Below are positions 19,643 to 34,234 of a stretch of 64,000 nt of DNA, piece after piece. The stretch's first letter is position 1; each line of letters starts with the position of its first letter. The notes below the pieces were generated by a model that made no database searches, had not been told where the DNA came from, and worked only from the letters and a program-made list of their open reading frames with translations. Location: NCBI RefSeq assembly GCF_009649635.1, contig NZ_WJII01000006.1, positions 1 to 64,000 on the forward strand. Direction: 5' to 3'. This DNA is from Microbacterium sp. SYP-A9085. Its GTDB lineage: Bacteria; Actinomycetota; Actinomycetes; Actinomycetales; Microbacteriaceae. Position numbers and translations under genes: made by a program.

Positions 19643-20296
19643 TCAGTCGGTGGGGTCGAACGGGGAGTCGAGCGAGCGGGTGAGCTCCTCGAGGAGGGCG
19701 GCCACCTGCGGCTCGACGTACCGGGTGACGGCGGCCTGGATGCGCAGCCGGTGGCTGAGCAGGACCGAGCACACCTCCCGCCCGATCATGTTCGCGTATT
19801 CGTCGGCCAGGCCGACCTCCTGGCGGAGGGCGGCCTTCGCGTCGTCGCTGAGCGGCGGCAGCGCGGGAACGTCGGCGTCGGCTTCGGCGGCCATCCCGGA
19901 CAGGGTGAAGAGGAACGGCGCGCCCGGCTGCGGGTCGGGGTCCAGCGGCATCCCTTCGAACTCGGGGTCCAGCCCCTCGCCGGGCCGGTAGCTGCGCGCG
20001 CGGTTGCGGTCGGCCTGCTGGTCGAGCTCGTCCTGCAGCATCGGGAGGTTCCGCGCCGTGTACTCGGCGACGGCGCGGTCGACGATCGCCTTGACGCGGG
20101 TGGACAGGCCGTGCTGCACCGCGTGCGGCACGTCCGAGCCGAGCCCGGCGGCGGAGAGCACTGGCGAGCCCAGGCAGCGCCGGCATACGGCCACCCGTCC
20201 GCGGTGCGTCGCCGGCTCCCACCGGGGAAGCCAGCGCAGCCAGGCGTCGACGGCCTGGCTCACCTGCGTCTCGAGCGAACGCTCCACGTCTCCCAC
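19643..20296 (-). CDS. Conserved-looking hypothetical protein
   Basis: This 217-residue soluble protein matches no family I recognise. It is acidic overall and largely helical in appearance, with one CRRC pair near residue 40 (VAVCRRCLGSP), an acidic-proline middle (MPLDPDPQPGAPF) and a C-terminal helical segment rich in Arg and Glu. It has no signal peptide or membrane segment. It lies alone between the kinase cluster and a pair of membrane-protein genes, all on the minus strand, and its codon use is normal for the window. Confidence 0.8.
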   Translation of the reverse strand: MGDVERSLETQVSQAVDAWLRWLPRWEPATHRGRVAVCRRCLGSPVLSAAGLGSDVPHAVQHGLSTRVKAIVDRAVAEYTARNLPMLQDELDQQADRNRARSYRPGEGLDPEFEGMPLDPDPQPGAPFLFTLSGMAAEADADVPALPPLSDDAKAALRQEVGLADEYANMIGREVCSVLLSHRLRIQAAVTRYVEPQVAALLEELTRSLDSPFDPTD

Positions 20297-20301
20297 CGTA
20301 A

Positions 20302-20336
20302 CCGGACAGGCCCGTCCGGGCGCGTCATTTCGCGCC
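20302..20336 (-). terminator. Two adjacent hairpins after the 20342 gene
   Basis: GGCGCG-TCATTT-CGCGCC (20319-20336) begins a few bases past the stop of the upstream minus-strand gene. It is followed by CCGGAC-AGGCCC-GTCCGG (20302-20319), which shares one G with it. Either could end the two-gene membrane operon. Confidence 0.5.
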
Positions 20337-20341
20337 GTTCA

Positions 20342-20845
20342 TCAGGGCGATTCGTCGTCTTCCCAGGGCCAGCGGGGGCGCCGGCTCCGGGTCCGGACGA
20401 GAGCCACCCCCGCCCAGCCGGCGACGAGGCCGGCGGCGAGGACGACGAACGCGAAGCCGGATGTCACGAGCCGGCCGGCCGCGGCCGCGGCCAGGACGAT
20501 GTCGGCGGTGGCCAGCGCGCCGACGATCCAGACGGCGGCGAGGTAGGCGAGGAACGCCGCTATCGCCGCCCACACGGCGCCCCAGAACGAGGGGTGCGGG
20601 CGCCGCACCGCGGCCCACAGGGCGCCGGCGAACACGGCCACCGCCGCGGCGGTGCCGATGGCGCCGGGGGCCTGCCCGAACCCGGGCGCGGAGATGACAT
20701 CCTCCTCGAGAAGGAGGCTGGCGACGCCGAGTCCGCCGATCGTGAGCGCGGCGAAGCCGATCGTCGCGAAGGCGAGAGCGACCACCGGGCGGACCGAGCC
20801 GGGCGCCGGAGCGCCCGGGCGCGGTCCGCCCGGTGCGTCGTTCAT
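20342..20845 (-). CDS. Small membrane protein, function unknown
   Basis: The 167-residue protein starts at the ATG at 20845, which overlaps the stop of the preceding gene by 4 bases (ATGA). Four hydrophobic segments are visible, at about 20-45, 57-77, 82-105 and 112-140. A short basic then acidic tail (SRRPRWPWEDDESP) follows. There are no motifs I recognise. It is translationally coupled to the repeat-containing membrane protein upstream, so the two probably act together. Confidence 0.75.
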   Translation of the reverse strand: MNDAPGGPRPGAPAPGSVRPVVALAFATIGFAALTIGGLGVASLLLEEDVISAPGFGQAPGAIGTAAAVAVFAGALWAAVRRPHPSFWGAVWAAIAAFLAYLAAVWIVGALATADIVLAAAAAGRLVTSGFAFVVLAAGLVAGWAGVALVRTRSRRPRWPWEDDESP

Positions 20846-21963
20846 CGGTCGGCCAGCTGCGGCCCCGCCTCGAGAGTGCGCTGGTACTCGCGACGGGCCT
20901 CGAGGTTCAACTCCGTCATCCGGCGGCCGCGGGCGGCCACCCAGGCGCTGAACCACACCGTGAGCTCACGGCCGATGACGAACGCGGCGACGGCCAGGGG
21001 CGCGAACAGCTGGTCGGCCGCGACCTTCGCGCCCTCGTCGACGGAGATCATCCAGAACGGCGCCTCGAACAGCTGGCCGAGGATGTGCCCGCCGTAGGCG
21101 GCGAGGCCGACGAGCACCCCGAGGACCACCCAGAGGCCCCAGCGTCCGCGGTCGAGGATGGCGCCGAGGAGCCAGAACGCGAGGAAGAAGACGACGGTCG
21201 GCACCCACAGTCCCCATGTCGTCACTTCGCCGGCGAGCCACGTGCCGATCGAGGAGACGGTGACGCTGCCGGTGACCAGGCCGATCACCGCGCCGGCGGC
21301 CAGGTACAGCACCGCGAAGCAGACGGCGGCGACCAGGCCGATGGCGCCGGCGGCGCCGCGGTTGCCGCGGGGGCGCGGCTCCTCGGGCGCCTGCACGAAG
21401 ATCGGCTGCGGCGCGGCGGCGGCGGGCGCCGCATAGGCGGGCTGATCCCAGGCGGGAGCGGCCGGCTCGGCGCGCTCCCTGTCGGCGACGCGCGCGTCGT
21501 CGTACGCGTCGGCCCCGTGATAGGGGGCGTACGTGTCGGCGGCGCGGCCATCGGCGGCCGCGGCGGCGTCCGCTCGGCCGCGGTCGTCGGCGGGGGCGCG
21601 GTCGTCGCGCGACGCGGCGGCATCTGCGTCGCGCGCGCGGACGTCGGCGGGTGCGGCGTACGCGGCATTGGCACGGTCGTCGGCGAGTGCGGCATCGGCT
21701 CGGTCATCTGACGAAGCGGCGGCGGCGCGGTCGTCGGGCGAAGCGGCTGCGGCGCGGTCATCGCGCGAAGCGGCAGCTGCGCGGTCTTCGGCAGCGGCAT
21801 CCGTGTCGCTGGCGTGGGCCGTCGGTGCGGCGGCGGACTCGTCGACGCGGTCACGCCGAGCGGCCTCGGCCTCGGCCAGCCCTTCGTGGGCCCGACCGAC
21901 CACGTCGTCGACGGGCGTCGGCTCGTCGACGGGCTCGCCCACGGGTTCCCGGGGATCACTCAT
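20842..21963 (-). CDS. Membrane protein with N-terminal 9-residue Asp-Arg-Ala repeats
   Basis: The 373-residue protein starts at the ATG at 21963, which has GAGGAG 7 bases upstream. Residues 1-200 are low-complexity, Ala/Asp/Arg-rich and disordered. Within them, residues 59-103 are five copies of a DDRAAAASx nonapeptide. Residues 210-340 contain about four transmembrane helices (for example AIGLVAAVCFAVLYLAAGA and LWVPTVVFFLAFWLLGAIL). A basic C-terminal helix follows. I recognise no catalytic motif. It forms a two-gene operon with the membrane protein downstream. Confidence 0.78.
   Translation of the reverse strand: MSDPREPVGEPVDEPTPVDDVVGRAHEGLAEAEAARRDRVDESAAAPTAHASDTDAAAEDRAAAASRDDRAAAASPDDRAAAASSDDRADAALADDRANAAYAAPADVRARDADAAASRDDRAPADDRGRADAAAAADGRAADTYAPYHGADAYDDARVADRERAEPAAPAWDQPAYAAPAAAAPQPIFVQAPEEPRPRGNRGAAGAIGLVAAVCFAVLYLAAGAVIGLVTGSVTVSSIGTWLAGEVTTWGLWVPTVVFFLAFWLLGAILDRGRWGLWVVLGVLVGLAAYGGHILGQLFEAPFWMISVDEGAKVAADQLFAPLAVAAFVIGRELTVWFSAWVAARGRRMTELNLEARREYQRTLEAGPQLADR
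21655..21789 (-). repeat. 27-bp minisatellite, five copies, in frame
   Basis: Five tandem 27-bp units encode the nonapeptide series EDRAAAASR, DDRAAAASP, DDRAAAASS, DDRADAALA, DDRANAAYA. Each unit is marked on the plus strand by a CGGTC start. The units are imperfect, and because the period is a multiple of three, copy-number change would keep the frame. Confidence 0.8.
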
Positions 21964-22095
21964 CGCAGGACTCCTCACATGGGGACGGTCCCCTACCCCG
22001 TGAGGCTACCCGCGCGACACGCCGCCCGACAGGAGGCATGCCGACGTGTCGGCGACCCGGGCGCGTCGAGGCGCGCCGGCCGACGCGAACTCCCC

Positions 22096-22101
22096 TACAG
22101 T
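22096..22101 (+). promoter_or_regulatory. -10 element for a leaderless lipoprotein mRNA
   Basis: TACAGT ends 6 bases before the ATG at 22108, and no Shine-Dalgarno is present. That spacing puts the transcription start on the start codon. Confidence 0.5.
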
Positions 22102-22107
22102 GTGGCC

Positions 22108-22713
22108 ATGCACCGGCCCCCGCTCGCCGCCCTCGCCGTCGGCATCCTGCTCGCAGGCGCCCTCGCCGCCTGCGCCCCGACCCCGGCGCCCACCGGCGCG
22201 GCCCCATCGCCGTCGACGTCGACGGTGACGGATCCGCCGACCGGGACGACATCCCCTTCTCCCACGGCGATGCCGAGCCCCAGCTCCACGGAGGAGACGG
22301 TGGCGGCGCTGCCGACGGACTGCCGGGCGATCCTGTCGGCGGACGTGCTCTCCCAGCTGAAGGATGTTCCGCTGAACGACCCGGCCTTCGCCCCCACGGG
22401 CGTGCGGGCCGACGGCTCGCTCATGTGCGTGTGGCGCCACCCCGGGGCCGACACGACGGGGATCACGACGACGATCGCGCGCGTCGCGCGCGGCCCCGCG
22501 TTGGCGCAGCTCAACGAGCTGCGCGACGCCGGCGCCACGTGCTACACACCGTCCCGGGGTACGCGCTGTGAGCGCACGTGGCCGGATGAGCAGTACCCGG
22601 TCATGGACGGGCGCACGATGTTCTGGCGCGCGGGGGTCATGATCGACACGGTGTGGTCGAACCTCGCCCCGGTCGGCTACACCGCCAGCATCATCGCCCA
22701 CGTCTTCCCCTGA
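22108..22713 (+). CDS. Lipoprotein with four conserved cysteines
   Basis: The 201-residue protein has a lipoprotein signal peptide with lipobox LAAC (Cys22). A Ser/Thr/Pro linker (to about residue 62) and a secreted domain follow. The domain has Cys in TDCR, LMCVWR, ATCYTP and TRCERT, likely two disulfides, and ends in GYTASIIAHVFP. The protein encoded at 25764-26372 has the same cysteine arrangement and the same GY...P ending, so they are probably paralogs. The function is unknown. It appears leaderless, with a TANNNT element 6 bases upstream of the ATG. Confidence 0.82.
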   Translation: MHRPPLAALAVGILLAGALAACAPTPAPTGAAPSPSTSTVTDPPTGTTSPSPTAMPSPSSTEETVAALPTDCRAILSADVLSQLKDVPLNDPAFAPTGVRADGSLMCVWRHPGADTTGITTTIARVARGPALAQLNELRDAGATCYTPSRGTRCERTWPDEQYPVMDGRTMFWRAGVMIDTVWSNLAPVGYTASIIAHVFP

Positions 22714-22828
22714 GCCGGGCCCCGCGTGGCCGAGTCCCCTGCCGGAATCGCCGTCCCGAGCTGGCGCTTCGCGCTCCTGATGCGGCACCAAGGGACGGCA
22801 ACTCGCGGCGGACGGCGAGGGGTCCCGC

Positions 22829-22848
22829 GACACGTCCCGCGACGTGTC
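22829..22848. terminator. Hairpin between convergent genes
   Basis: GACACGT-CCCGCG-ACGTGTC is a perfect 7-bp stem in the 148-base gap between the lipoprotein and the M20 gene, which point at each other. A second, longer-range pair (GCCGTCCC at 22750 with GGGACGGC at 22792) lies beside it. These could terminate transcripts from either side. Confidence 0.45.
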
Positions 22849-22861
22849 CTCCAACGCGGTG

Positions 22862-24115
22862 TCAGAGGCCGCGCGGCGCGGCGGTGGCCGCCAGCACCGT
22901 GTGCACGAGCGTGCGCACGCCCACCGGGATCGCGCGCTCGTCGACGCGGAACTCCGGCGAATGCAGGTCGACCCGCGGCTCGAGCCCGTCCCAGACGCCG
23001 AGCCGCGCCAGCGCCCCGGGGGCGTGCTCGAGGAGCACCGCGAAATCCTCCGCGCCGGTGGACTGCTCGGCCGCCGCGACGGCATCCCGGCCCAGTCCCT
23101 CCTCGACACCGCGCCGGAGGAGATCCACCGAGACGGCGTCGTTGACCACCGGCGGGACGCCGCGGATGTAGTCCAGCCGATACCCGGCCCCCGTCGGCGC
23201 CAGCAGCTGCTCCACCAGCTCGGTGACCACCGGCTCGGCCAGCTCCCAGGCGGTGCGGTCACGGACGCGCAGCGTCCCGCGCAGCGATCCCTGCCGCGGG
23301 ATCACGTTCGCGGCCTCCCCCGCGTGCACCGCGCCCCACACCAGCAGCGCCCCGGACCGCGGGTCCAGCCGCTCGTCGACGAGCGCGGGCAGCCGCGCCG
23401 CGACGGCGGCGAGCGCGCCCACGACATCCACCGTCAGCTGCGGGCGCGACGTGTGGCCGCCGGGGCCGTGCACGTCGAGCTCGATCATGTCGCACGCCGA
23501 CGTGATCGGGCCCACCCGCAGCCCCACCTGACCGGACGGCAGCCGTGGGTCGCAGTGCAGCGCGTACACCCGGTCGACGCCCTGCAGCGCGCCGGCCGCG
23601 ACGAGCTGGTGGGATCCGCCGGGCATGACCTCCTCGGCGGGCTGGAACAGCAGCCGCACCCGCCCCGCGAGTGCCGGCGCCGCCCGCAGCGCGAGCGCGG
23701 CGCCGGTGAGCACGGCCGTGTGCACGTCGTGTCCGCACGCGTGCGCGGCGCCGGGCACCGTCGAGGCGAACGGCAGCCCGCTGGCCTCCGTCAGCGGCAG
23801 CGCGTCGATGTCGGCGCGCAGCCCGATCACGGGCCCGTCCGCGCTCCCGGCGATCTCGGCCACCAGGCCGGTGCCGCCCGGGAGCACCTGGGACGGGATG
23901 CCGGCGGCGTTCAGCGCATCCTGGATCGTCGCGGTGGTCTCGGTCTCGCGCCGCGACAGCTCCGGGTGCGCGTGGATGCGTCGGCGCAGCGCGACGATCC
24001 CCGGCAGGTGCTCGGCGAGGACGGCGTCCAGCCACTCCGGTCCCCGCCCGGCGCCGGGGTCGACGGGGCCCGCAGCCGCCGACGTCCTCGTCCCGACCGG
24101 GTCGTGCACCGTCAT
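22862..24115 (-). CDS. M20-family amidohydrolase
   Basis: The 417-residue protein is a zinc-dependent M20D-type amidohydrolase, the group of hippurate, N-acetyl-amino-acid and aminobenzoyl-glutamate hydrolases. Metal-binding elements are visible: HACGHDVH (125-132), GLRADIDALP, the paired EE (161-162) and the dimerisation-domain motif GPGGHTSRP. The start at 24115 has GGAGGTGAG upstream. It is divergent from the glutamate-cysteine-ligase-like gene with a 168-base gap, so a link between amino-acid conjugate hydrolysis and glutamyl chemistry is possible but unproven. The substrate cannot be assigned. Confidence 0.92.
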   Translation of the reverse strand: MTVHDPVGTRTSAAAGPVDPGAGRGPEWLDAVLAEHLPGIVALRRRIHAHPELSRRETETTATIQDALNAAGIPSQVLPGGTGLVAEIAGSADGPVIGLRADIDALPLTEASGLPFASTVPGAAHACGHDVHTAVLTGAALALRAAPALAGRVRLLFQPAEEVMPGGSHQLVAAGALQGVDRVYALHCDPRLPSGQVGLRVGPITSACDMIELDVHGPGGHTSRPQLTVDVVGALAAVAARLPALVDERLDPRSGALLVWGAVHAGEAANVIPRQGSLRGTLRVRDRTAWELAEPVVTELVEQLLAPTGAGYRLDYIRGVPPVVNDAVSVDLLRRGVEEGLGRDAVAAAEQSTGAEDFAVLLEHAPGALARLGVWDGLEPRVDLHSPEFRVDERAIPVGVRTLVHTVLAATAAPRGL

Positions 24116-24283
24116 CCGCTCACCTCCGTGGGGTCCGTGCGCCCGCCACCAGGGTAGACGGGATGCCCCGCCCGGCAGAACACCGGCCAGAACACGCTGT
24201 CCGCGCGCGGGCGGGATGTGCTTGACTCGGGGACCACACCGCCGTGCACAGCACCGCGTCCGGTCGCCCGGGAGGAGGTCTCG

Positions 24284-25759
24284 ATGGGGGATGAGATCGG
24301 CACCACCGTGTTCAGCCGCGAGCAGCGCAAGCGCTACCGCGCGAAGGTGCAGCGCTGCCTCGACGTGTTCGAGCGGATGCTGCAGGGGCACGCGTTCGAG
24401 TTCGAGCGGCCGCTGACGGGCCTGGAGATCGAACTGAACCTCGTCGACGACGCGTGGCAGCCGGCGATGGCCAACGCCGAGGTGCTGGCGGCGATCGCCG
24501 ACCCCGCGTTCCAGACCGAGCTCGGCCGCTACAACATCGAGCTGAACGTCCCGCCGCGTCCGCTGCCGGGCGCGTCCGCCCTCGAACTGGAGGGACTGCT
24601 GCGCTCGTCCATGAACCACGCCGAGGAGCGTGCCCGCGCCGCCGGCGCCGGCATCGTGATGATCGGCATCCTCCCCACGCTGCGCCCGGAGCACCTCAAC
24701 GGCGAGTGGATGAGTGCGAACGCGCGCTATCGGGCCCTGGACGAGGCCGTGTTCTCGGCGCGCCGCGAGGACCTGGAGCTGAACATCGCGGGCGTGGAGA
24801 AGCTGCGCATGTACTCCCCCACGATCGCCCCCGAGTCGGCGTGCACCTCCGTGCAGCTGCATCTGCAGGTCGCCCCGAACGAGTTCGCAGCGAACTGGAA
24901 CGCCGCCCAGGTGCTCGCCGGTCCGCAGCTCGCACTCGGGGCGAACTCGCCGTTCCTGTTCGGCAAGCAGTTGTGGGCGGAGACCCGCACGGAGCTGTTC
25001 CTGCAGGCCACCGACACCCGCTCGCCCGAGCTGCGCAACCAGGGAGTGCGCCCGCCGGTGTTCTTCGGCGACCGCTGGGTGACCTCGATCTTCGACCTTT
25101 TCGAGGAGAACGTGCGGTATTTCCCGGCGCTGCTGCCGGAGACCACCGACGAGGACCCGGAGGCGGAGCTCGCGGCCGGGCGTGCCCCGCGGCTGCAGGA
25201 GCTGCGGCTGCACAACGGCACGGTGTACCGGTGGAACCGCCCGGTGTACGACGTCGTGGACGGGCGGCCGCACCTGCGCGTGGAGAACCGGGTGCTGCCG
25301 GCGGGGCCGACGGTCGTGGATGTCCTGGCCAACGCCGCGTTCTACTACGGCGTCGTCCGGATGCTCGCCGCCGAAGACCGGCCTATCTGGACGAAGATGA
25401 GCTTCGACGCGGCCCGCGCGAACTTCACCGAGGGTGCCCGCCGCGGCGCGGATGCCGTGTTCTACTGGCCGGGCCTGGGCAGCGTGCCGTGGGACGAGCT
25501 GATCCTGAGGCGCCTGCTGCCGCTGGCCGAGGAGGGGCTGACGCTGTGGGGGGTGTCGCAGGCGGTGCGCGCCCGCTACCTGTCGATCGTCGAGGAGCGC
25601 TGCAAGCGCCGCGTGAACGGGGCGTCGTGGCAGGTCGCGGCGGTGCGCAGGTTCGAGGAGCGCGGCATGGACCGCTGGCAGGCGCTGGCGGCGATGCTGA
25701 AGCTGTACGCGCAGGGGATGCATGCGAACGAGCCGGTGCACACGTGGGAGCTGCCGTAG
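24284..25759 (+). CDS. Glutamate-cysteine ligase family protein (GCS2-like)
   Basis: The 491-residue protein resembles the GCS2 group of carboxylate-amine ligases. The metal/ATP-site segment PLTGLEIELNLVD lies near residue 47, followed by ELGRYNIELN. The region around residues 140-180 (LNGEWMSANARYRAL) and the later ENRVLPAGPTVVD also fit. The reaction would be ATP-dependent gamma-glutamyl amide formation. Actinobacteria normally use mycothiol, so glutathione synthesis should not be assumed. I chose the ATG at 24284, which follows GGAGGAGG at good spacing; an upstream in-frame ATG lacks one. It runs to within 4 bases of the convergent paralog gene. Confidence 0.85.
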   Translation: MGDEIGTTVFSREQRKRYRAKVQRCLDVFERMLQGHAFEFERPLTGLEIELNLVDDAWQPAMANAEVLAAIADPAFQTELGRYNIELNVPPRPLPGASALELEGLLRSSMNHAEERARAAGAGIVMIGILPTLRPEHLNGEWMSANARYRALDEAVFSARREDLELNIAGVEKLRMYSPTIAPESACTSVQLHLQVAPNEFAANWNAAQVLAGPQLALGANSPFLFGKQLWAETRTELFLQATDTRSPELRNQGVRPPVFFGDRWVTSIFDLFEENVRYFPALLPETTDEDPEAELAAGRAPRLQELRLHNGTVYRWNRPVYDVVDGRPHLRVENRVLPAGPTVVDVLANAAFYYGVVRMLAAEDRPIWTKMSFDAARANFTEGARRGADAVFYWPGLGSVPWDELILRRLLPLAEEGLTLWGVSQAVRARYLSIVEERCKRRVNGASWQVAAVRRFEERGMDRWQALAAMLKLYAQGMHANEPVHTWELP

Positions 25760-25763
25760 CCGC

Positions 25764-26372
25764 CTACGGCCACAGCCGCCCGACCAGCGCGTCGACGTAG
25801 CCGGACGGATGCCACCCGGTCTCGGTCGTGGACAGCCACATCCCGTCGCGAACGATGTTCGTCTCCACGACGGTCCCGGTTGTCCTCGTGCACCGGATGC
25901 CGCTGCCGGCGCCGGTGCAGGCGAACCCCTGGCTGGACAGGCCGGCCGCGGCGATGGCGCCGTCGGCGGCATCGACCTTCGCGAGCGTGGTCACCACGTG
26001 CCCGCCGCCGGCGTCGCGCCACGCGCATGTCATCAGCACGGCCGGCCGCAGCGCGTCGCGCACGGCCGTCGCGGTGGTCGCCGGCGGGTCCTGCGACTGG
26101 TCGAGCACGCTGTGCGCCCGCCACGTCAGCTGCGCCCACAGCCCGTCCGGGTACAGCGAGCGGCAGTCGTCGGTCAGCGCCGTGCCGATGCTCTGGATCG
26201 GCCGCGGCGTCGCCTGCCCGGCGGTGCTGGAGGCACCCGAGCGCAGCAGGTCGCCGAGCATCTGCACGGCACCGGGGACCCCGGGCGCGGCCAGCCACGC
26301 CAGGCCCGCGACGACCCCGGCGCACACGATGCCGACCGGCCACGCTATCCAGCCGCTGCGTCCCCCGATCAT
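25764..26372 (-). CDS. Membrane-anchored paralog of the 22108 lipoprotein
   Basis: This 202-residue protein has an N-terminal hydrophobic anchor (about 8-28) without a lipobox. An exported domain follows with Cys in DDCR, LMTCAWR, FACTG and IRCTRT, ending GYVDALVGRLWP. Spacing and flanking residues match the lipoprotein at 22108, although overall identity is low. The pair brackets the M20 and GCS2-like genes in mirror orientation. It lies downstream of the rpoC terminators on the same strand. The function is unknown. Confidence 0.78.
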   Translation of the reverse strand: MIGGRSGWIAWPVGIVCAGVVAGLAWLAAPGVPGAVQMLGDLLRSGASSTAGQATPRPIQSIGTALTDDCRSLYPDGLWAQLTWRAHSVLDQSQDPPATTATAVRDALRPAVLMTCAWRDAGGGHVVTTLAKVDAADGAIAAAGLSSQGFACTGAGSGIRCTRTTGTVVETNIVRDGMWLSTTETGWHPSGYVDALVGRLWP

Positions 26373-26422
26373 GCCGTGCACCTCCCCTGCCTCAACGGTA
26401 AGCGCGGACGGTGGGAAAACGA

Positions 26423-26482
26423 GGAAGGCCCCCGGCGCGTGCCGAGGGCCTTCCGCAGCGGGATGCCGGGGGCCGGCATCCC
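26423..26482 (-). terminator. Tandem terminators of rpoBC
   Basis: Two strong hairpins follow the rpoC stop. GGGATGCCGG (26460-26469) and CCGGCATCCC (26473-26482) form a perfect 10-bp stem with a 3-base loop. GGAAGGCCC (26423-26431) and GGGCCTTCC (26446-26454) enclose a further CGGC/GCCG stem. No U-tract is seen. Tandem hairpins fit a highly expressed operon. Confidence 0.75.
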
Positions 26483-26488
26483 TGTCTG

Positions 26489-30364
<3,876 letters not shown>

Positions 30365-30405
30365 TAGTTCTCCTGTGTCGGAATCTTGCGTTTGCCTGGC
30401 CGGGT

Positions 30406-33900
<3,495 letters not shown>

Positions 33901-34083
33901 GGGGATAACCTCCATGGGCCCGGTCGGGCCTCGGTTCCTTGTCGACAGATGGCGTGCTCGGATCCCCGAAAACCTGTGCGCCTCGCGTCGCCGCCCATCG
34001 GACTGGGTCCCTCGGACTGGCGGGGGCGCGCAGGCACAGCCGACCACCATATGAAGGCAGGGGGAACCAGAGCGCAACTACCA

Positions 34084-34112
34084 ACTATAGGACGCGGAGC
34101 CCGCCGTGTCCA
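34084..34112 (-). promoter_or_regulatory. rpoBC promoter
   Basis: On the minus strand TGGACA (34112-34107), 17 bases and TATAGT (34089-34084) form a strong vegetative promoter. Initiation near 34077 gives a leader of about 175 bases before rpoB. Confidence 0.75.
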
Positions 34113-34121
34113 GCCGGAATC

Positions 34122-34150
34122 TTGACGAGTCCTGGTTCCTGCGGTATAAC
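34122..34150 (+). promoter_or_regulatory. Divergent promoter facing the STAND gene
   Basis: TTGACG (34122-34127), 17 bases and TATAAC (34145-34150) form a near-consensus plus-strand promoter. Its -35 is only 9 bases from the rpoB -35, so the two promoters are back to back and may compete or be co-regulated. Confidence 0.7.
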
Positions 34151-34234
34151 CTGCCCGGCGGGCACCGGCCGGGCCCGGAATCGCCCGGCGCGCGGGCGTA
34201 GCGGGCGTGCGGGCCGGCACGTCATAATATCCGG

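Larger units (their letters stand above)
33901..34234. other. Divergent control region between rpoB and the STAND gene
   Basis: These 334 bases contain no gene. They hold the rpoB leader (about 33901-34077), the back-to-back promoter pair at 34084-34150 and the GC-rich leader of the plus-strand gene (about 34157-34234). A second -10-like CATAAT at 34223-34228 ends 6 bases before the ATG at 34235, so a leaderless start of the STAND gene is also possible. Confidence 0.6.

Noticed and set aside
22862..25972. Extension of the M20 protein upstream to about 1036 residues
   Set aside because: The extra N-terminal part is antisense to the GCS2-like gene. The M20 fold begins just after ATG 24115, which has its own GGAGGTGAG.
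34157..34234. Small RNA starting at the strong 34122-34150 promoter
   Set aside because: The segment is GC-rich and could fold, but no terminator-like end is visible and a gene follows directly, so an mRNA leader is the simpler reading.
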